Shown here piece after piece: positions 50,558 to 60,052 of a stretch of DNA of 64,000 bases (its first letter is position 1; the number at the start of each line of letters is the position of its first letter). The translations under genes were made by a program, and so were the position numbers. The stretch is from assembly GCA_934385475.1 (NCBI GenBank), contig CAKRPS010000007.1, positions 1 through 64,000 on the forward strand, written 5' to 3'. Under the pieces are notes generated by a model, which did no database searches, was not told the DNA's origin, and was given only the letters and a program-made list of their open reading frames with translations. The DNA comes from an uncultured Lachnospiraceae bacterium. GTDB taxonomy: Bacteria; Bacillota; Clostridia; Lachnospirales; Lachnospiraceae.

Positions 50558-51892
50558 TTATTGTGCATCCTGTGTCTCCTGCGCATCTGCAAAAAGTTCC
50601 CGCAGAAGATCCACTGCCTGCTCATAATCATATTTGGCGTCCACGTCCTGCATCAGGTAATCGTTGACCGCATCGATCTTATCGATCGCATAATCTATGT
50701 TTTTATTGCTGCCTCTCTTGTAGGCTCCGATGTTGATCAGATCCTCCGCCTCATTGTAGGTTGCAAGCACACTCTTTAACTTGCCTGCAAGCTGCTTGTG
50801 TTCCTTGCCCACGATCTGGCTCATACATCTCGATATACTCTGTAATACATCAATTGCCGGATAATGATTTAAATGCGCCAGTTTACGGTTCAGCATGATA
50901 TGCCCGTCCAGAATACTTCTCGCTGTATCCGTGATCGGCTCATTGAAATCATCGCCGTCAACAAGCACCGTATAAAGTCCTGTGATCGACCCTTCGCTTG
51001 CCCTTCCCGCTCTCTCGAGAAGCTTCGGCATTTCCGAATACACACTCGGCGGATATCCTCTTGAAACCGGTGGCTCTCCGCTGGCAAGGCCGATCTCCCT
51101 CTGCGCCATGGAAAAACGTGTCAGGGAGTCCATCATCAGAAGCACGTCCCTTCCCTGATCCCTGAAATACTCTGCTATCGCAGTGGCTGTCTTGGCCGCC
51201 TTATTTCTTTCCAAAGCCGACTTGTCTGATGTCGCAACCACCACAACCGACCGTTTCATACCTTCTTCGCCAAGGTCTCTCTCCACGAACTCACGGACTT
51301 CCCTGCCTCGCTCTCCGATCAGTGCGATTACATTGATATCCGCTTTGGTATTTCTTGCAAACATACCCATCAATGTGGACTTACCGACACCGGAACCTGC
51401 GAAGATTCCGATTCTCTGTCCCTTTCCGACAGTCATCAGTCCATCTACCGCTTTGACACCAAGGGGCAGTACCTCGTCTATGATCTTACGGCTCATCGGG
51501 TCCGGTGGCTGTGCCTCAACCGGATAGGGAATTCCTGGCATATACTCGCCATGAATCCTGCCAAGTCCGTCCAGTACCTTTCCGAGCAATTCATCTCCAA
51601 CCGGTACCATCAGAGGTTTTCCGGTATTCTCCACGATACATCCAAGCCCGATACCATCCGTCTTATCACACGGCATCAGAAGCGTCTTGCGATCCTTGAA
51701 ACCCACTACCTCTGCCATGATCGGTGCGTAAGTATCATCTGCCGGATAAATTCTGCACAGATCGCCAAGTCTGGCTTCCGGTCCTGCCGACTCAATCGTC
51801 AGGCCGACTACGTTCTCGACCCTTCCCATCTTTAGGAAAAAGGTGTCCTCCGCTATTTTGCTGTACTTGTCAAAATCAATCTTTAGTTCCAT
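50558..51892 (-). CDS. fliI: Flagellum-specific ATPase FliI
   Basis: FliI energises export and is related to the F1 beta subunit. The 444-residue protein has Walker A AGSGVGKST (165-173), Walker B VLLMMDSLTRFSMAQ, and the T3S ATPase block PPSVYSEMPKLLERAG. ATG at 51892 overlaps the 3' end of fliH by 17 nt, so the two are coupled. TTG at 51895 is a less likely start. Confidence 0.97.
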   Translation of the reverse strand: MELKIDFDKYSKIAEDTFFLKMGRVENVVGLTIESAGPEARLGDLCRIYPADDTYAPIMAEVVGFKDRKTLLMPCDKTDGIGLGCIVENTGKPLMVPVGDELLGKVLDGLGRIHGEYMPGIPYPVEAQPPDPMSRKIIDEVLPLGVKAVDGLMTVGKGQRIGIFAGSGVGKSTLMGMFARNTKADINVIALIGERGREVREFVERDLGEEGMKRSVVVVATSDKSALERNKAAKTATAIAEYFRDQGRDVLLMMDSLTRFSMAQREIGLASGEPPVSRGYPPSVYSEMPKLLERAGRASEGSITGLYTVLVDGDDFNEPITDTARSILDGHIMLNRKLAHLNHYPAIDVLQSISRCMSQIVGKEHKQLAGKLKSVLATYNEAEDLINIGAYKRGSNKNIDYAIDKIDAVNDYLMQDVDAKYDYEQAVDLLRELFADAQETQDAQ

Positions 51893-52766
51893 CAAATGAT
51901 AACACCCGCAATTTCTTCGTAAGCTCTTCTAACTGTGTATCAATGCCACAGTCAAAGATTCCCCCATCTGTCTCTATCATACAACCGCCTTTGGAAAGAG
52001 CGATGTCCTCTACGATCTCCACAACGCCTTTGCCGCCCGCTGCTTTATCTGTAAGCTCCTGCTTCTGCATGTTGACATAAGGATAATCCTCCGCAGAAAC
52101 GTGTACAATAAAAGTCCTGCTGCTCTCCACCTTTCGCAATGTGGAGTCGATCAAACGCACCAGGATGTCTCTATTGTCCGAAAGGTCAACCTTAAATATG
52201 TAATTATACAGTCCTGTGATCGTATCAATAAATTTAGGTTCCAGTTCCTCGATCAGATGGTCATAGTCCGCCTCCATCTGCGCACGCTTTGCTTCCAGCT
52301 CCTGCTTTGTAGCATCTGCCTCCGCATAGCCTCTCTGGTAACCGTCGTCATAACCGCTTTTCTCTGCACTTTCCAGTGTCTGTCTACGGAGCTGCTCTGT
52401 CTCCTGCTGTGCCTGTGCACGGATCTGTTCTGCCTGCGCCTGTGCGTCTGCCAGGATCTGGTCCGCCTGTGCCTGAATCTCTTCCAGATTCGGTCCATTA
52501 TCCACAGAGGCCGCCTTGATGACCGCCCCGTTTTCTCCATCGGTGCCTTCTTCCAGAGTACCATCCACGTTTTCTGCGTTCAGGCCTCCAGTGAACTCTC
52601 CGTCAGCCCTCTCTTCCATGGAAGCTAACGCCTGTTCTCTTTCTCTCTGTCTTTCTTTGGCCTGTAATTCTTCAATGCGCTCCTCAACACGCCCATTGCT
52701 GTCGATCACGCACTTGTCATCCTCCGTCACTGCTACGCAGTGCGACTTGTAAATATTCTTAGACAA
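51876..52766 (-). CDS. fliH: Flagellar assembly protein FliH
   Basis: FliH is the peripheral stalk and negative regulator of FliI. The protein of about 296 residues has a helical Glu/Gln/Ala-rich central region (GxxxG-like pattern in ADAQAQAEQIRAQAQQE) and a C-terminal V-ATPase E-subunit-like domain. The start is ambiguous. TTG at 52766 (behind GGAGGTGACGAG) gives MSKNIYKSHCV and overlaps fliG by eight bases. GTG at 52784 would add six residues and overlap by 26 bases. Confidence 0.9.
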   Translation of the reverse strand: MSKNIYKSHCVAVTEDDKCVIDSNGRVEERIEELQAKERQREREQALASMEERADGEFTGGLNAENVDGTLEEGTDGENGAVIKAASVDNGPNLEEIQAQADQILADAQAQAEQIRAQAQQETEQLRRQTLESAEKSGYDDGYQRGYAEADATKQELEAKRAQMEADYDHLIEELEPKFIDTITGLYNYIFKVDLSDNRDILVRLIDSTLRKVESSRTFIVHVSAEDYPYVNMQKQELTDKAAGGKGVVEIVEDIALSKGGCMIETDGGIFDCGIDTQLEELTKKLRVLSFDGTKD

Positions 52767-53778
52767 TGATCTCGTCACCTCCACCTCTGGAGATAACGAT
52801 TTCTGCTGAATCTTCCAGTTTTCTGATGATATTTACGATCTTCTGCTGTGCCTCTTCAACATCCTTCATACGAACAGGACCCATGAATTCCATATCTTCC
52901 TTGATCATAACAGCAAGACGCTTGGACAGGTTGTTGAAGATTGCATTCTGTACTTCCTCGTTCGATCCCTTGAGGGCGATCGCAAGGTCACCGTTGTCCA
53001 CATCACGAAGTACACGCTGGATTGCACGGTCGTCAAGCAGCAGAATATCCTCGAATACGAACATCTTCTTTCTGATCTCGTCGGCAAGCTCCGGCTCCTC
53101 GATTTCCAGAGTTTCCATGATGTGCTTCTCTGTTCCACGATCTACTGTATTCAAAATCTCTACAACGGCATCCACGCCACCGATGATGGTGTAATCCTGA
53201 TTGACAAGGGATGCCAGCTTTGATTCCAGTACTTTCTCCACTTCCTTGATAACCTCCGGGCTGGTGCGGTCCATAACAGCGATACGCTTTGCGACATCCG
53301 ACTGTCTGTCCGGTGGAAGTGCTGAGATAATAAGCGCTGCCTGTGCCGGAGACAGATATGACAGGATCAAAGCAATTGTCTGCGGGTGCTCATCCTGAAT
53401 AAAGTTGAGGAGCTGTGCCGCATCTGTCTTGCGAACAAACTCGAAAGGCTTAACCTGCAAGGATGCTGTCAATCTGCTGATAACATCCATAGCCTTCTCG
53501 GAACCGAAGGATTTCTCCAAAAGTTCCTTTGCATAATTGATACCGCCTTCCGCAATGTACTGCTGCGCAAGACATACCTGATAAAACTCTGTTATAACCT
53601 CTTCCTTGACCTGCGGTGTAATGCTTCTTGTGTTCGCAATCTCAAGCGTAAGTTCTTCTATTTCTTCTTCTTTCAGATGTTTGAAGATAGCTGCCGATTT
53701 CTCCGGTCCGAGGGCAATCAGCAAAATAGCGGCCTTCTGCAGACCTGTGATCTTCTCCTCTGCTGTTCTTGCTGACAT
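52759..53778 (-). CDS. fliG: Flagellar motor switch protein FliG
   Basis: FliG transmits torque from the stator to the rotor. The 339-residue protein has the N-terminal FliF-binding domain, the middle EHPQTIAL motif (here DEHPQTIALILSYL), and the C-terminal charged torque helix (DRAIQRVLRDVDNGDLAIAL, with the conserved Arg and Asp residues). Length and motifs are normal. It lies between fliF and fliH, with a 4-nt gap from fliF. Confidence 0.97.
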   Translation of the reverse strand: MSARTAEEKITGLQKAAILLIALGPEKSAAIFKHLKEEEIEELTLEIANTRSITPQVKEEVITEFYQVCLAQQYIAEGGINYAKELLEKSFGSEKAMDVISRLTASLQVKPFEFVRKTDAAQLLNFIQDEHPQTIALILSYLSPAQAALIISALPPDRQSDVAKRIAVMDRTSPEVIKEVEKVLESKLASLVNQDYTIIGGVDAVVEILNTVDRGTEKHIMETLEIEEPELADEIRKKMFVFEDILLLDDRAIQRVLRDVDNGDLAIALKGSNEEVQNAIFNNLSKRLAVMIKEDMEFMGPVRMKDVEEAQQKIVNIIRKLEDSAEIVISRGGGDEIIV

Positions 53779-53782
53779 GCTC

Positions 53783-55396
53783 CTACCCCCAATCCTCGTT
53801 TAACCAGTTGCGCAGCAGATTGGCTGCAGCTTCCGGATTTTCTTCCACAAACTTGCTGACAAGACGTTTCTCCTCTGACTCGTTTTCAAGAGAAATGTCT
53901 TCCAGTTGTACCTCAGGTGTGGACTGTAGAAGTGTCTCCACAGAAAGTTCCTCTTCCTGCTCCTGATGTTTCTCTCCCCGCATGCTTCTGAGTACCACAA
54001 AGGCAAGCAATGCCAGAATTACAATGATCAGCACGATCTGTAAAATATCGGTTGCCGTAATTCCCTTGCTCTCCGCATCGAAGAACAGATTCTCGCTGTA
54101 AGCCACAAGTGTAATGCTGTCCTGTGGAATTCCCGTTGCATTGGCAACTGCCGTATAGAAATCCGGTTCTACGTCAATCTTCGTCCGTCCGGTATTGGCA
54201 AGCTTATATTCTTCCCAGGTAATGCCGTCCAAAAGTCCCTGTGTTCTGGCATCCTCTTCGCGGATCACATTGTATTTGATCAGGGATGCAGCAAGTGACG
54301 ACTGATCATAATTGATCAGCCCCGCCGGGGTTGTTGTTGTTGTGATCGTCTCATTCGGGAGATAATCTCTGGATTCCTCGCTTCTTGTAGAACTGGAATT
54401 TGCATTGTCCTCCAGCACGTAGGAAGTTGTCTCATCGTTGGAATCCGTTCCCGGAACTCCACCGGTTCCGCTTGTGTTCTCCTCGTTATAAACATTCTCA
54501 TGGCTCAGAACGCCCTGCGTCTGTCCATCCGCAGGTGTGTATGTATGCTCAGTTCTGTCAATCGTGGAAAAATCAAGCACCAGATTGCTGGCTACTTCCA
54601 CGTTGTCAAATTCCTTCGTTCCGAGAATGACTTTCTTCACTTCGCTGGTTACAAGTTTCTCCGCCTCGTTCTTGACAGAAAGCTGTGCGCTTGTTGTACC
54701 GGAAACTGTATAGTTATCATCTCCGGTGAAGAGCATGTTGCCTTCCGTATCCATGACAACGATATTGTTCGTCGTCTCATTGCCGATTGCCGTTGCAACC
54801 GCACGCGCAAGGTACGCTGCGTTATCTGTCGTGAACTCGTCCTTGAGTTCCAGAAGGATCCATGCGGAGGACTCTTCCTTGGACGCGATCAGCGTTCCGT
54901 CATTTTCCGGGATGTTCAGAGTGACATAAGCGCTCTTTACCGCCGTAAATTTCTTGATAACATCATTTTCCAGATATTTCTGGAGATATACTACATACTT
55001 CTTCTGCTTGTCCGACTCTGTGGTGGAAAAGCTTCCATCTGTCACATTTTCAATGCCATAACCGGCCGCCTGAATATTGTTCGTTCCAAGCAGGAAGTTC
55101 GCATCAGACTGCTGATCCTTCAAAATAGTGATCGTCAATCCATCGTCGGCTATCTGATAGTCGTAACCGCCTTCCTTCTCCAGAAGGTCTTTGACTTCTG
55201 CTGCCTCCGTCATAGTCTCGCACTGTCTGAGCAGCACATATTGAGGGCGCGTCAGAGCCGCCACGATGGCAACGATCGCAACCACTACAGCTACCGCTGC
55301 GCATACGATCAGTGTTTTCTGCTTTGCAGTAAAACGGTTCCACCATTCCAGGATCTGCCCGCCGATTTGTTTGAGTTTCTCTAGCAATTTATCCAC
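53783..55396 (-). CDS. fliF: Flagellar MS-ring protein FliF
   Basis: FliF forms the MS ring in the membrane. The 537-residue protein has two membrane helices (about 28-48 and 443-463), the YscJ-like ring domain with DGLTITILKDQQSDANFLLG, and a cytoplasmic tail that binds FliG (KFVEENPEAAANLLRNWL). Start is GTG at 55396. It follows fliE by 33 nt. Confidence 0.97.
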   Translation of the reverse strand: MDKLLEKLKQIGGQILEWWNRFTAKQKTLIVCAAVAVVVAIVAIVAALTRPQYVLLRQCETMTEAAEVKDLLEKEGGYDYQIADDGLTITILKDQQSDANFLLGTNNIQAAGYGIENVTDGSFSTTESDKQKKYVVYLQKYLENDVIKKFTAVKSAYVTLNIPENDGTLIASKEESSAWILLELKDEFTTDNAAYLARAVATAIGNETTNNIVVMDTEGNMLFTGDDNYTVSGTTSAQLSVKNEAEKLVTSEVKKVILGTKEFDNVEVASNLVLDFSTIDRTEHTYTPADGQTQGVLSHENVYNEENTSGTGGVPGTDSNDETTSYVLEDNANSSSTRSEESRDYLPNETITTTTTPAGLINYDQSSLAASLIKYNVIREEDARTQGLLDGITWEEYKLANTGRTKIDVEPDFYTAVANATGIPQDSITLVAYSENLFFDAESKGITATDILQIVLIIVILALLAFVVLRSMRGEKHQEQEEELSVETLLQSTPEVQLEDISLENESEEKRLVSKFVEENPEAAANLLRNWLNEDWG

Positions 55397-55429
55397 AACA
55401 ATTCCTTCTCCTTCAGTGTCTGATGCTCA

Positions 55430-55756
55430 CTAAATCTGCATCTGTATCAGTTCCTTGTATGCTTCAAGGAGCTTGTCCCTGATCGCAACCGTATACTGCA
55501 ATGCCGTAGACGCTTTCTTCAGTGCAATACCCAGGTCATGCGTATTATCCGTTTCCCCTAACGCCCACTTGATCTCTTCATTCTCTGCATCAGAAAGGAA
55601 GCTGTTTGTCGTATTTAAATTATCAATTGCCGTGTTCAAAAATCCATCAAAGCTTTGATCTGTATAACTGACTGCCGTACTCGTCGGCGCAGCTTTCGCC
55701 GCCTCCTTCACCGCCTTCGAGGACACGTTGTACAGTGATGTGATATCTAAAGCCAT
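55430..55756 (-). CDS. fliE: Flagellar hook-basal body protein FliE
   Basis: FliE links the MS ring and the rod. The 108-residue protein has the family C-terminal block DLGIALKKASTALQYTVAIRDKLLEAYKEL, interrupted only by conserved substitutions, ending IQMQI. ATG is behind GGAGGAATTGGT. It lies 55 nt after flgC. Confidence 0.95.
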   Translation of the reverse strand: MALDITSLYNVSSKAVKEAAKAAPTSTAVSYTDQSFDGFLNTAIDNLNTTNSFLSDAENEEIKWALGETDNTHDLGIALKKASTALQYTVAIRDKLLEAYKELIQMQI

Positions 55757-55811
55757 ACCAATTCCTCCAATATTTACTGTTTCCCTTGTCTGTTCTTAGT
55801 TTATATCCCCA

Positions 55812-56264
55812 TTATCCCTTGATGATGCCAAGTCCGGCTGTCGCCATGTTCTTGCTCGCATTAAAGGCTGTCGCATTGTATTCATAAGCCCTGCTCGCAT
55901 CGATCAGGTTTGTCATCTCTGTGATGGCACTCACATTCGGATAGGTGACATATCCGTTTTCATCTGCGTCCGGATGAGAAGGATCATACACCTTGTTCAT
56001 CTCTGTCCACTTATCTTCGTACACGCCGCTCACCTTCACACCGCTGCCGGTGTATGAGTAGCATTTCGAAGCCTTGTTCAATACATGTCTGAACGCAGTC
56101 TGCTGCCCTTTTTCTTCAAACACAACGACCTTTCTTCGATACGGTGTGCCGTCCTCCGTTCTTGTCGTGTTGGCATTCGCTACATTCTGAGAAATGATAT
56201 CCATACGGTAGCGTTCTGCTGTCATGCCGCTCGCATTGATATCAAATGCTGTAAACATTCCCAT
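55812..56264 (-). CDS. flgC: Flagellar basal-body rod protein FlgC
   Basis: FlgC is a proximal rod subunit. The 150-residue protein begins with the rod motif MFTAFDINASGMTAERYRMD and NVANANTTRTEDG, has the PYRRKVVVFEE block, and ends with the helical EMTNLIDASRAYEYNATAFN motif. ATG follows AAGGAGAAAGACG. It lies 35 nt after flgB. Confidence 0.97.
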   Translation of the reverse strand: MGMFTAFDINASGMTAERYRMDIISQNVANANTTRTEDGTPYRRKVVVFEEKGQQTAFRHVLNKASKCYSYTGSGVKVSGVYEDKWTEMNKVYDPSHPDADENGYVTYPNVSAITEMTNLIDASRAYEYNATAFNASKNMATAGLGIIKG

Positions 56265-56299
56265 CGTCTTTCTCCTTATGCTTCTATGTCAATCTTAGT

Positions 56300-56698
56300 T
56301 TATTTCAAAACATACTGTAAATTCCGGAACTCCTGATCGATACAGTCCGTAAGTCCCTGATAGACTGTCTGATTCTTTGCCAGATAAACCGCCTCCGTAT
56401 CCGGATCGACATTATTGCCGTCTATACGATAGGAAAAACCTGCGTAGTCCGTATATGTCACAGGTTCGAGACGATTTGTTTTCAGATCTGCGACCTTTGC
56501 GTCCATAGATTTGTATCTGGAATGTCCCAGCGCCTTGGCGAGCTGGCTTTCAAAATCCACATCCTGTCTCTTATAGTTCGGCGTATTCGCATTCGACAGG
56601 TTATTTGAAATTGCATCGTGACGCAGCCAGGAAGCATCCGCTGCCTTATCCAGTACATTGATGTAGTCAAACACATTTGTATTTGCTAAAGTACTCAT
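56300..56698 (-). CDS. flgB: Flagellar basal-body rod protein FlgB
   Basis: FlgB is the first rod protein and the first gene of the fla/che operon. The 132-residue protein has an N-terminal helix INVLDKAADASWLRHDAIS followed by NNLSNANTPNYKRQDVDFE and the C-terminal helix typical of the family. ATG stands behind AAGGAGGGGAAC. A sigma-A promoter lies about 60 nt upstream. Confidence 0.97.
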   Translation of the reverse strand: MSTLANTNVFDYINVLDKAADASWLRHDAISNNLSNANTPNYKRQDVDFESQLAKALGHSRYKSMDAKVADLKTNRLEPVTYTDYAGFSYRIDGNNVDPDTEAVYLAKNQTVYQGLTDCIDQEFRNLQYVLK

Positions 56699-56754
56699 AG
56701 TTCCCCTCCTTAATGATTAACCCATTAACCCTTATAAAAAATATTCTCTTTACC

Positions 56755-56782
56755 ATTATAAAGTAATTACGGGAAAAAACAA
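56755..56782 (-). promoter_or_regulatory. Sigma-A promoter of the fla/che operon
   Basis: Minus strand: -35 TTGTTT (56777-56782), 16-bp spacer and -10 TATAAT (56755-56760). It lies between the codY terminator and flgB. The surrounding sequence is AT-rich. No match to the published CodY box was obvious. Confidence 0.75.
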
Positions 56783-56792
56783 GACAAAAAGT

Positions 56793-56839
56793 AAAAAAAG
56801 AACAGATCCTGCATCATCAACGGACGCGGAATCTGTTCC
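56793..56839 (-). terminator. Terminator of codY
   Basis: Minus strand: GAACAGATTCC pairs with GGATCTGTTC (one bulged base) around an 18-nt loop, followed by seven U residues. It lies about 70 nt after the codY stop and insulates the fla/che operon. Confidence 0.88.
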
Positions 56840-56905
56840 TTTTGTATGACATTTTCTATGGCAGTAACACAATCGTGTGTAAAATTCGATTCTCTTATCA
56901 AAGAA

Positions 56906-57691
56906 TCAGTATCTTCCCTGTTCCTTGAGTTTCTCCACCTCATCAAAGACGACATCGTTCAACACCTTGATATAGGTTCCCTTCATGCCGGAAGATCTGG
57001 ACTCAATCACTCCCGCACTCTCAAACTTGCGGAGCGCATTAACGATCACGGATCTTGTGATGCCGACCTTGTCTGCGATCTTGCTGGCTACCAGGATTCC
57101 CTCCATGCCACCGAGTTCTTCAAAGATATGTGTGATTGCCTCCATCTCTGAAAATGACAGGGTACTGATCGCCGACTTCACCACGGCAATCTTGCGGTTT
57201 TCCTCTGCACTCTCCTCACTCACTGCACGGAGCATCTCCAGGCCAACCACGGTGGTTCCGTACTCACACAGAATAATATCGTCTATATCGTACTGTTCCT
57301 CACACTTGTACAGGAACAGAGTTCCAAGCCGTTCCCCCGATATCTCGATCGGTGCGATGACAGCCTGGAATTTTCTGGTGTCAATGTTCTCAAACCCCAA
57401 CGTCTCCAGATTGACATTCTCCTTGGTGGACAGAACTCCCAGAAGACGTTCGTTAAGCATCGGATCGATAAAACCACCCACATGATCCACGATCAGCTCC
57501 GTGATGGATTCCACCGAGTCCAGATCTCCAATTCCGAGCACCTTTCCTTTTCTGCTGATCACAAGCACATTGGATGCCAGAATTTCCTTGAGCACCTCAC
57601 AGATATCGTTGAATACGACTTTGCCTGAGTTGTTGTTGTGCAGAAGTTTTCCTATTTTCCTCGTTTTGTCTAATAGCTGAACACTGCTCAT
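56906..57691 (-). CDS. codY: GTP- and branched-chain amino acid-responsive repressor CodY
   Basis: CodY senses GTP and branched-chain amino acids and represses nutrient-scavenging, motility and other genes when nutrients are plentiful. The 261-residue protein has an N-terminal GAF domain (about 1-155) with KVVFNDICEVL and SRKGKVLG, a linker helix, and a winged helix-turn-helix (about 200-245) with ASKIADKVGITRSVIVNALR and SRSSGMKGTYIKVLN. ATG at 57691 lies behind GGAGGTATAATC. It has its own promoter and terminator. It sits immediately upstream of flgB as in Bacillus subtilis, though without codV-clpQ-clpY before it. Confidence 0.97.
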   Translation of the reverse strand: MSSVQLLDKTRKIGKLLHNNNSGKVVFNDICEVLKEILASNVLVISRKGKVLGIGDLDSVESITELIVDHVGGFIDPMLNERLLGVLSTKENVNLETLGFENIDTRKFQAVIAPIEISGERLGTLFLYKCEEQYDIDDIILCEYGTTVVGLEMLRAVSEESAEENRKIAVVKSAISTLSFSEMEAITHIFEELGGMEGILVASKIADKVGITRSVIVNALRKFESAGVIESRSSGMKGTYIKVLNDVVFDEVEKLKEQGRY

Positions 57692-57745
57692 GATTATACC
57701 TCCGCTGCTTCCAGCCCATTTGTACTGACCAATCTTACTGTTTTT

Positions 57746-57774
57746 ATTTTATCACACCATTTGCCCCTTTTCAA
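57746..57774 (-). promoter_or_regulatory. Sigma-A promoter of codY
   Basis: Minus strand: -35 TTGAAA (57769-57774), 17-bp spacer and -10 TAAAAT (57746-57751), about 55 nt upstream of the ATG. An AT-rich stretch lies just upstream and may act as an UP element. Confidence 0.82.
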
Positions 57775-57846
57775 TGTATTTTATATACAATTTGTTTAAA
57801 TAGTTAATATTTCGCACACTATTTTGTCACCAGCTTATTTTCATGT

Positions 57847-57895
57847 AAAAAGCCATTACTTTATGTTGATGCTGGCAAATGATGTAATGGCTTTT
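57847..57895. terminator. Second terminator downstream of topA
   Basis: AAAAGCCATTAC pairs with GTAATGGCTTTT around a 24-nt loop, and runs of T flank it on both strands. It backs up the terminator at the topA stop codon and could also stop transcription from the other side. Confidence 0.75.
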
Positions 57896-57913
57896 GACAC
57901 CCGAATCCTATTC

Positions 57914-57948
57914 CACAAAAAAACAGGAGGTGTTTAACCCTCCTGTTT
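57914..57948 (-). terminator. Terminator overlapping the topA stop codon
   Basis: Minus strand: AAACAGGAGG pairs perfectly with CCTCCTGTTT around an 8-nt loop that contains the TAA stop codon (57934-57936), followed by seven U residues. The last codons of topA (Lys-Gln-Glu-Gly) therefore form one arm. Confidence 0.9.
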
Positions 57949-60009
57949 CGGTGCATCCTTGATAAATCCACATTTTTCATCGGAGCATACCAGCTTGTTT
58001 CCCTTCTGCAACAGAATGGAACCGCAGCGGTCGCAGCGATCGTTGACCGGTCTTTGCCATACCATGAAATCACATTCCGGATTTCCGATACAGCCATAGT
58101 ACTTTCTGCCTTTCTTGGTCTTCTTGATAACGACATCCTTGCCACATTTCGGACAGGCTACGCCAATCTTCTCAAAATATGGTTTCGTGTTCCGGCATTC
58201 CGGGAATCCCGGGCAGGCAAGAAACTTGCCGTGCGGTCCGTACTTAATGACCATCTGTCTGCCGCAGACATCGCAGTACTCGTCCGAAAGCTCATCTGCG
58301 ATCTCCACCTCTTCCAGTTCTTTCTCTGCCTTTTGTACAGCTTCTTCCAGATCTGGATAGAAATTACGGATCACAGTTTTCCAATTGACCGTTCCTTCCT
58401 CGACACCGTCGAGCAGGGCTTCCATCGTAGCGGTGAAATTGACATCCACGATCGAAGGGAACGCTTCCTTCATCATATGGTTGACCACTTCGCCAAGCTC
58501 GGTCACATAAAGATTCTTGTTCTCCTTGACAATGTATCTTCTTGCAAGGATCGTTGTGATCGTCGGTGCGTAGGTACTCGGACGTCCGATTCCCAGTTCC
58601 TCCATCGCCCTGACAAGTGATGCCTCTGTGTAGTGCGGTGCCGGCTGTGTGAAATGCTGCTTTTCTTCCATCTCCTTCAGCGTCAGCTTTGTATCGGTCG
58701 TAATTCCCTTCATCAGGGTATTGCTCTCTTCTTTATCTTCTTCCTGTGTATAGACGCTCATAAATCCATCAAACTTCACCTTGGAGGCAGCCACGGTAAA
58801 CCGTTGTCCTGCCGCATCAATCTTGACGGAGGTTGTCTCATAGACAGCTGACGCCATACGGCTTGCCACAAACCGTTTCCAGATCAGCTGGTAAAGACGG
58901 AACTGATCTCTTGAGAGTGACTCCTTGATCTCAATCGGAAGTCTTGTGATATCCGTCGGCCGGATCGCTTCATGCGCGTCCTGAATTTTCTGTGTTTTCC
59001 TCTTCTCCTGCGTGTTTTCTGCCGTGTACTCCCTGCCGTACTTCTCGGTGATGAAGCTCTCTGCTGCTGCCTCTGCCTCCTCGGAGACACGGGTAGAATC
59101 GGTACGCAGGTAGGTGATGATACCGACAGTTCCGCTGCCTTTGATATCCACACCTTCATAGAGCTGCTGTGCAAGACGCATCGTCTTCTGCGTGGAGAAG
59201 TTCAGCACCTTGCTCGCCTCCTGCTGTAAGGTGGAGGTGGTAAACGGAAACGGTGCCTTCTTGACTCTCTCTCCTGTCTTGACAGAGGAAACCTTATATT
59301 CTGCCTTGTCAAGGTTCTTCTTAATGCTCTCCAGTTCTTCTCTGGAAGCTATCGTCTTCTTCTCTTCCACCGTGCCGTAATATTTTGCAAGCAACGGTTT
59401 CTTTTCTCCCTCTACGTCAAAGGATGCCTCCAGCGTCCAGTATTCTTCCGGGATAAAGGCGTTGATCTCCTCCTCCCGGTCACAGATAATACGCAGTGCC
59501 ACGGACTGCACCCGTCCTGCGCTGAGTCCTCTCTTAACCTTCGCCCACAGTACCGGTGAGATACGGTATCCCACAACACGGTCCAGGGATCTTCTCGCCT
59601 GCTGTGCATCCACCAGATTCATATCGATCTCCCTTGGATGTTTCAAGGATTCCTTTACAGCAGTCTTGGTGATCTCATTAAAGGTGATCCGGTACACCTT
59701 CTTATTTTCAAGCTTGAGCGCGTAATACAAATGCCACGAAATTGCCTCCCCTTCGCGGTCAGGATCCGTTGCGAGATATACTTTCTCGGCTTTCTTTACC
59801 TCTTTGCGAAGCGCAGCCAGAATATCACCTTTTCCACGGATGGTGATATATTTCGGTTCATAGTCGTTCTCTACATCAATTCCGAGTGTGCTGCGGGGCA
59901 AATCCCTCACGTGACCGTTGCTGGCCATTACCTCATAATTCGCTCCCAAAAACTTTTTGATGGTCTTCACCTTCGCCGGTGACTCCACGATTACCAGATA
60001 TTTTGCCAT
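57934..60009 (-). CDS. topA: DNA topoisomerase I (type IA)
   Basis: TopA relaxes negative supercoils. The 691-residue protein has the Toprim domain with YLVIVESPAKVKTIKKFLG and metal-binding DPDRE (82-86), the catalytic Tyr in GIITYLRTDSTRVSE (Y300), and three C-terminal four-cysteine zinc fingers beginning CDVCGRQ, CPKCGKD and CDRCGSI. ATG at 60009. It has its own promoter (60053-60081). It is encoded upstream of codY, in the Firmicutes order topA...codY-flgB. Confidence 0.98.
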   Translation of the reverse strand: MAKYLVIVESPAKVKTIKKFLGANYEVMASNGHVRDLPRSTLGIDVENDYEPKYITIRGKGDILAALRKEVKKAEKVYLATDPDREGEAISWHLYYALKLENKKVYRITFNEITKTAVKESLKHPREIDMNLVDAQQARRSLDRVVGYRISPVLWAKVKRGLSAGRVQSVALRIICDREEEINAFIPEEYWTLEASFDVEGEKKPLLAKYYGTVEEKKTIASREELESIKKNLDKAEYKVSSVKTGERVKKAPFPFTTSTLQQEASKVLNFSTQKTMRLAQQLYEGVDIKGSGTVGIITYLRTDSTRVSEEAEAAAESFITEKYGREYTAENTQEKRKTQKIQDAHEAIRPTDITRLPIEIKESLSRDQFRLYQLIWKRFVASRMASAVYETTSVKIDAAGQRFTVAASKVKFDGFMSVYTQEEDKEESNTLMKGITTDTKLTLKEMEEKQHFTQPAPHYTEASLVRAMEELGIGRPSTYAPTITTILARRYIVKENKNLYVTELGEVVNHMMKEAFPSIVDVNFTATMEALLDGVEEGTVNWKTVIRNFYPDLEEAVQKAEKELEEVEIADELSDEYCDVCGRQMVIKYGPHGKFLACPGFPECRNTKPYFEKIGVACPKCGKDVVIKKTKKGRKYYGCIGNPECDFMVWQRPVNDRCDRCGSILLQKGNKLVCSDEKCGFIKDAPKQEG

Positions 60010-60052
60010 AGCATTTTCCCCTATCTGTCAGTGCTTGATATTAACGTGACTC

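Noticed and set aside
20819..56698. Internal sigma-28 promoters in the fla/che operon
   Set aside because: No convincing TAAA-N15-GCCGATAA match was noticed on the minus strand in gaps between genes.
56700..56790. CodY operator in front of flgB
   Set aside because: The region is AT-rich, but I could not align it convincingly with the published 15-bp CodY consensus, so I did not annotate it.
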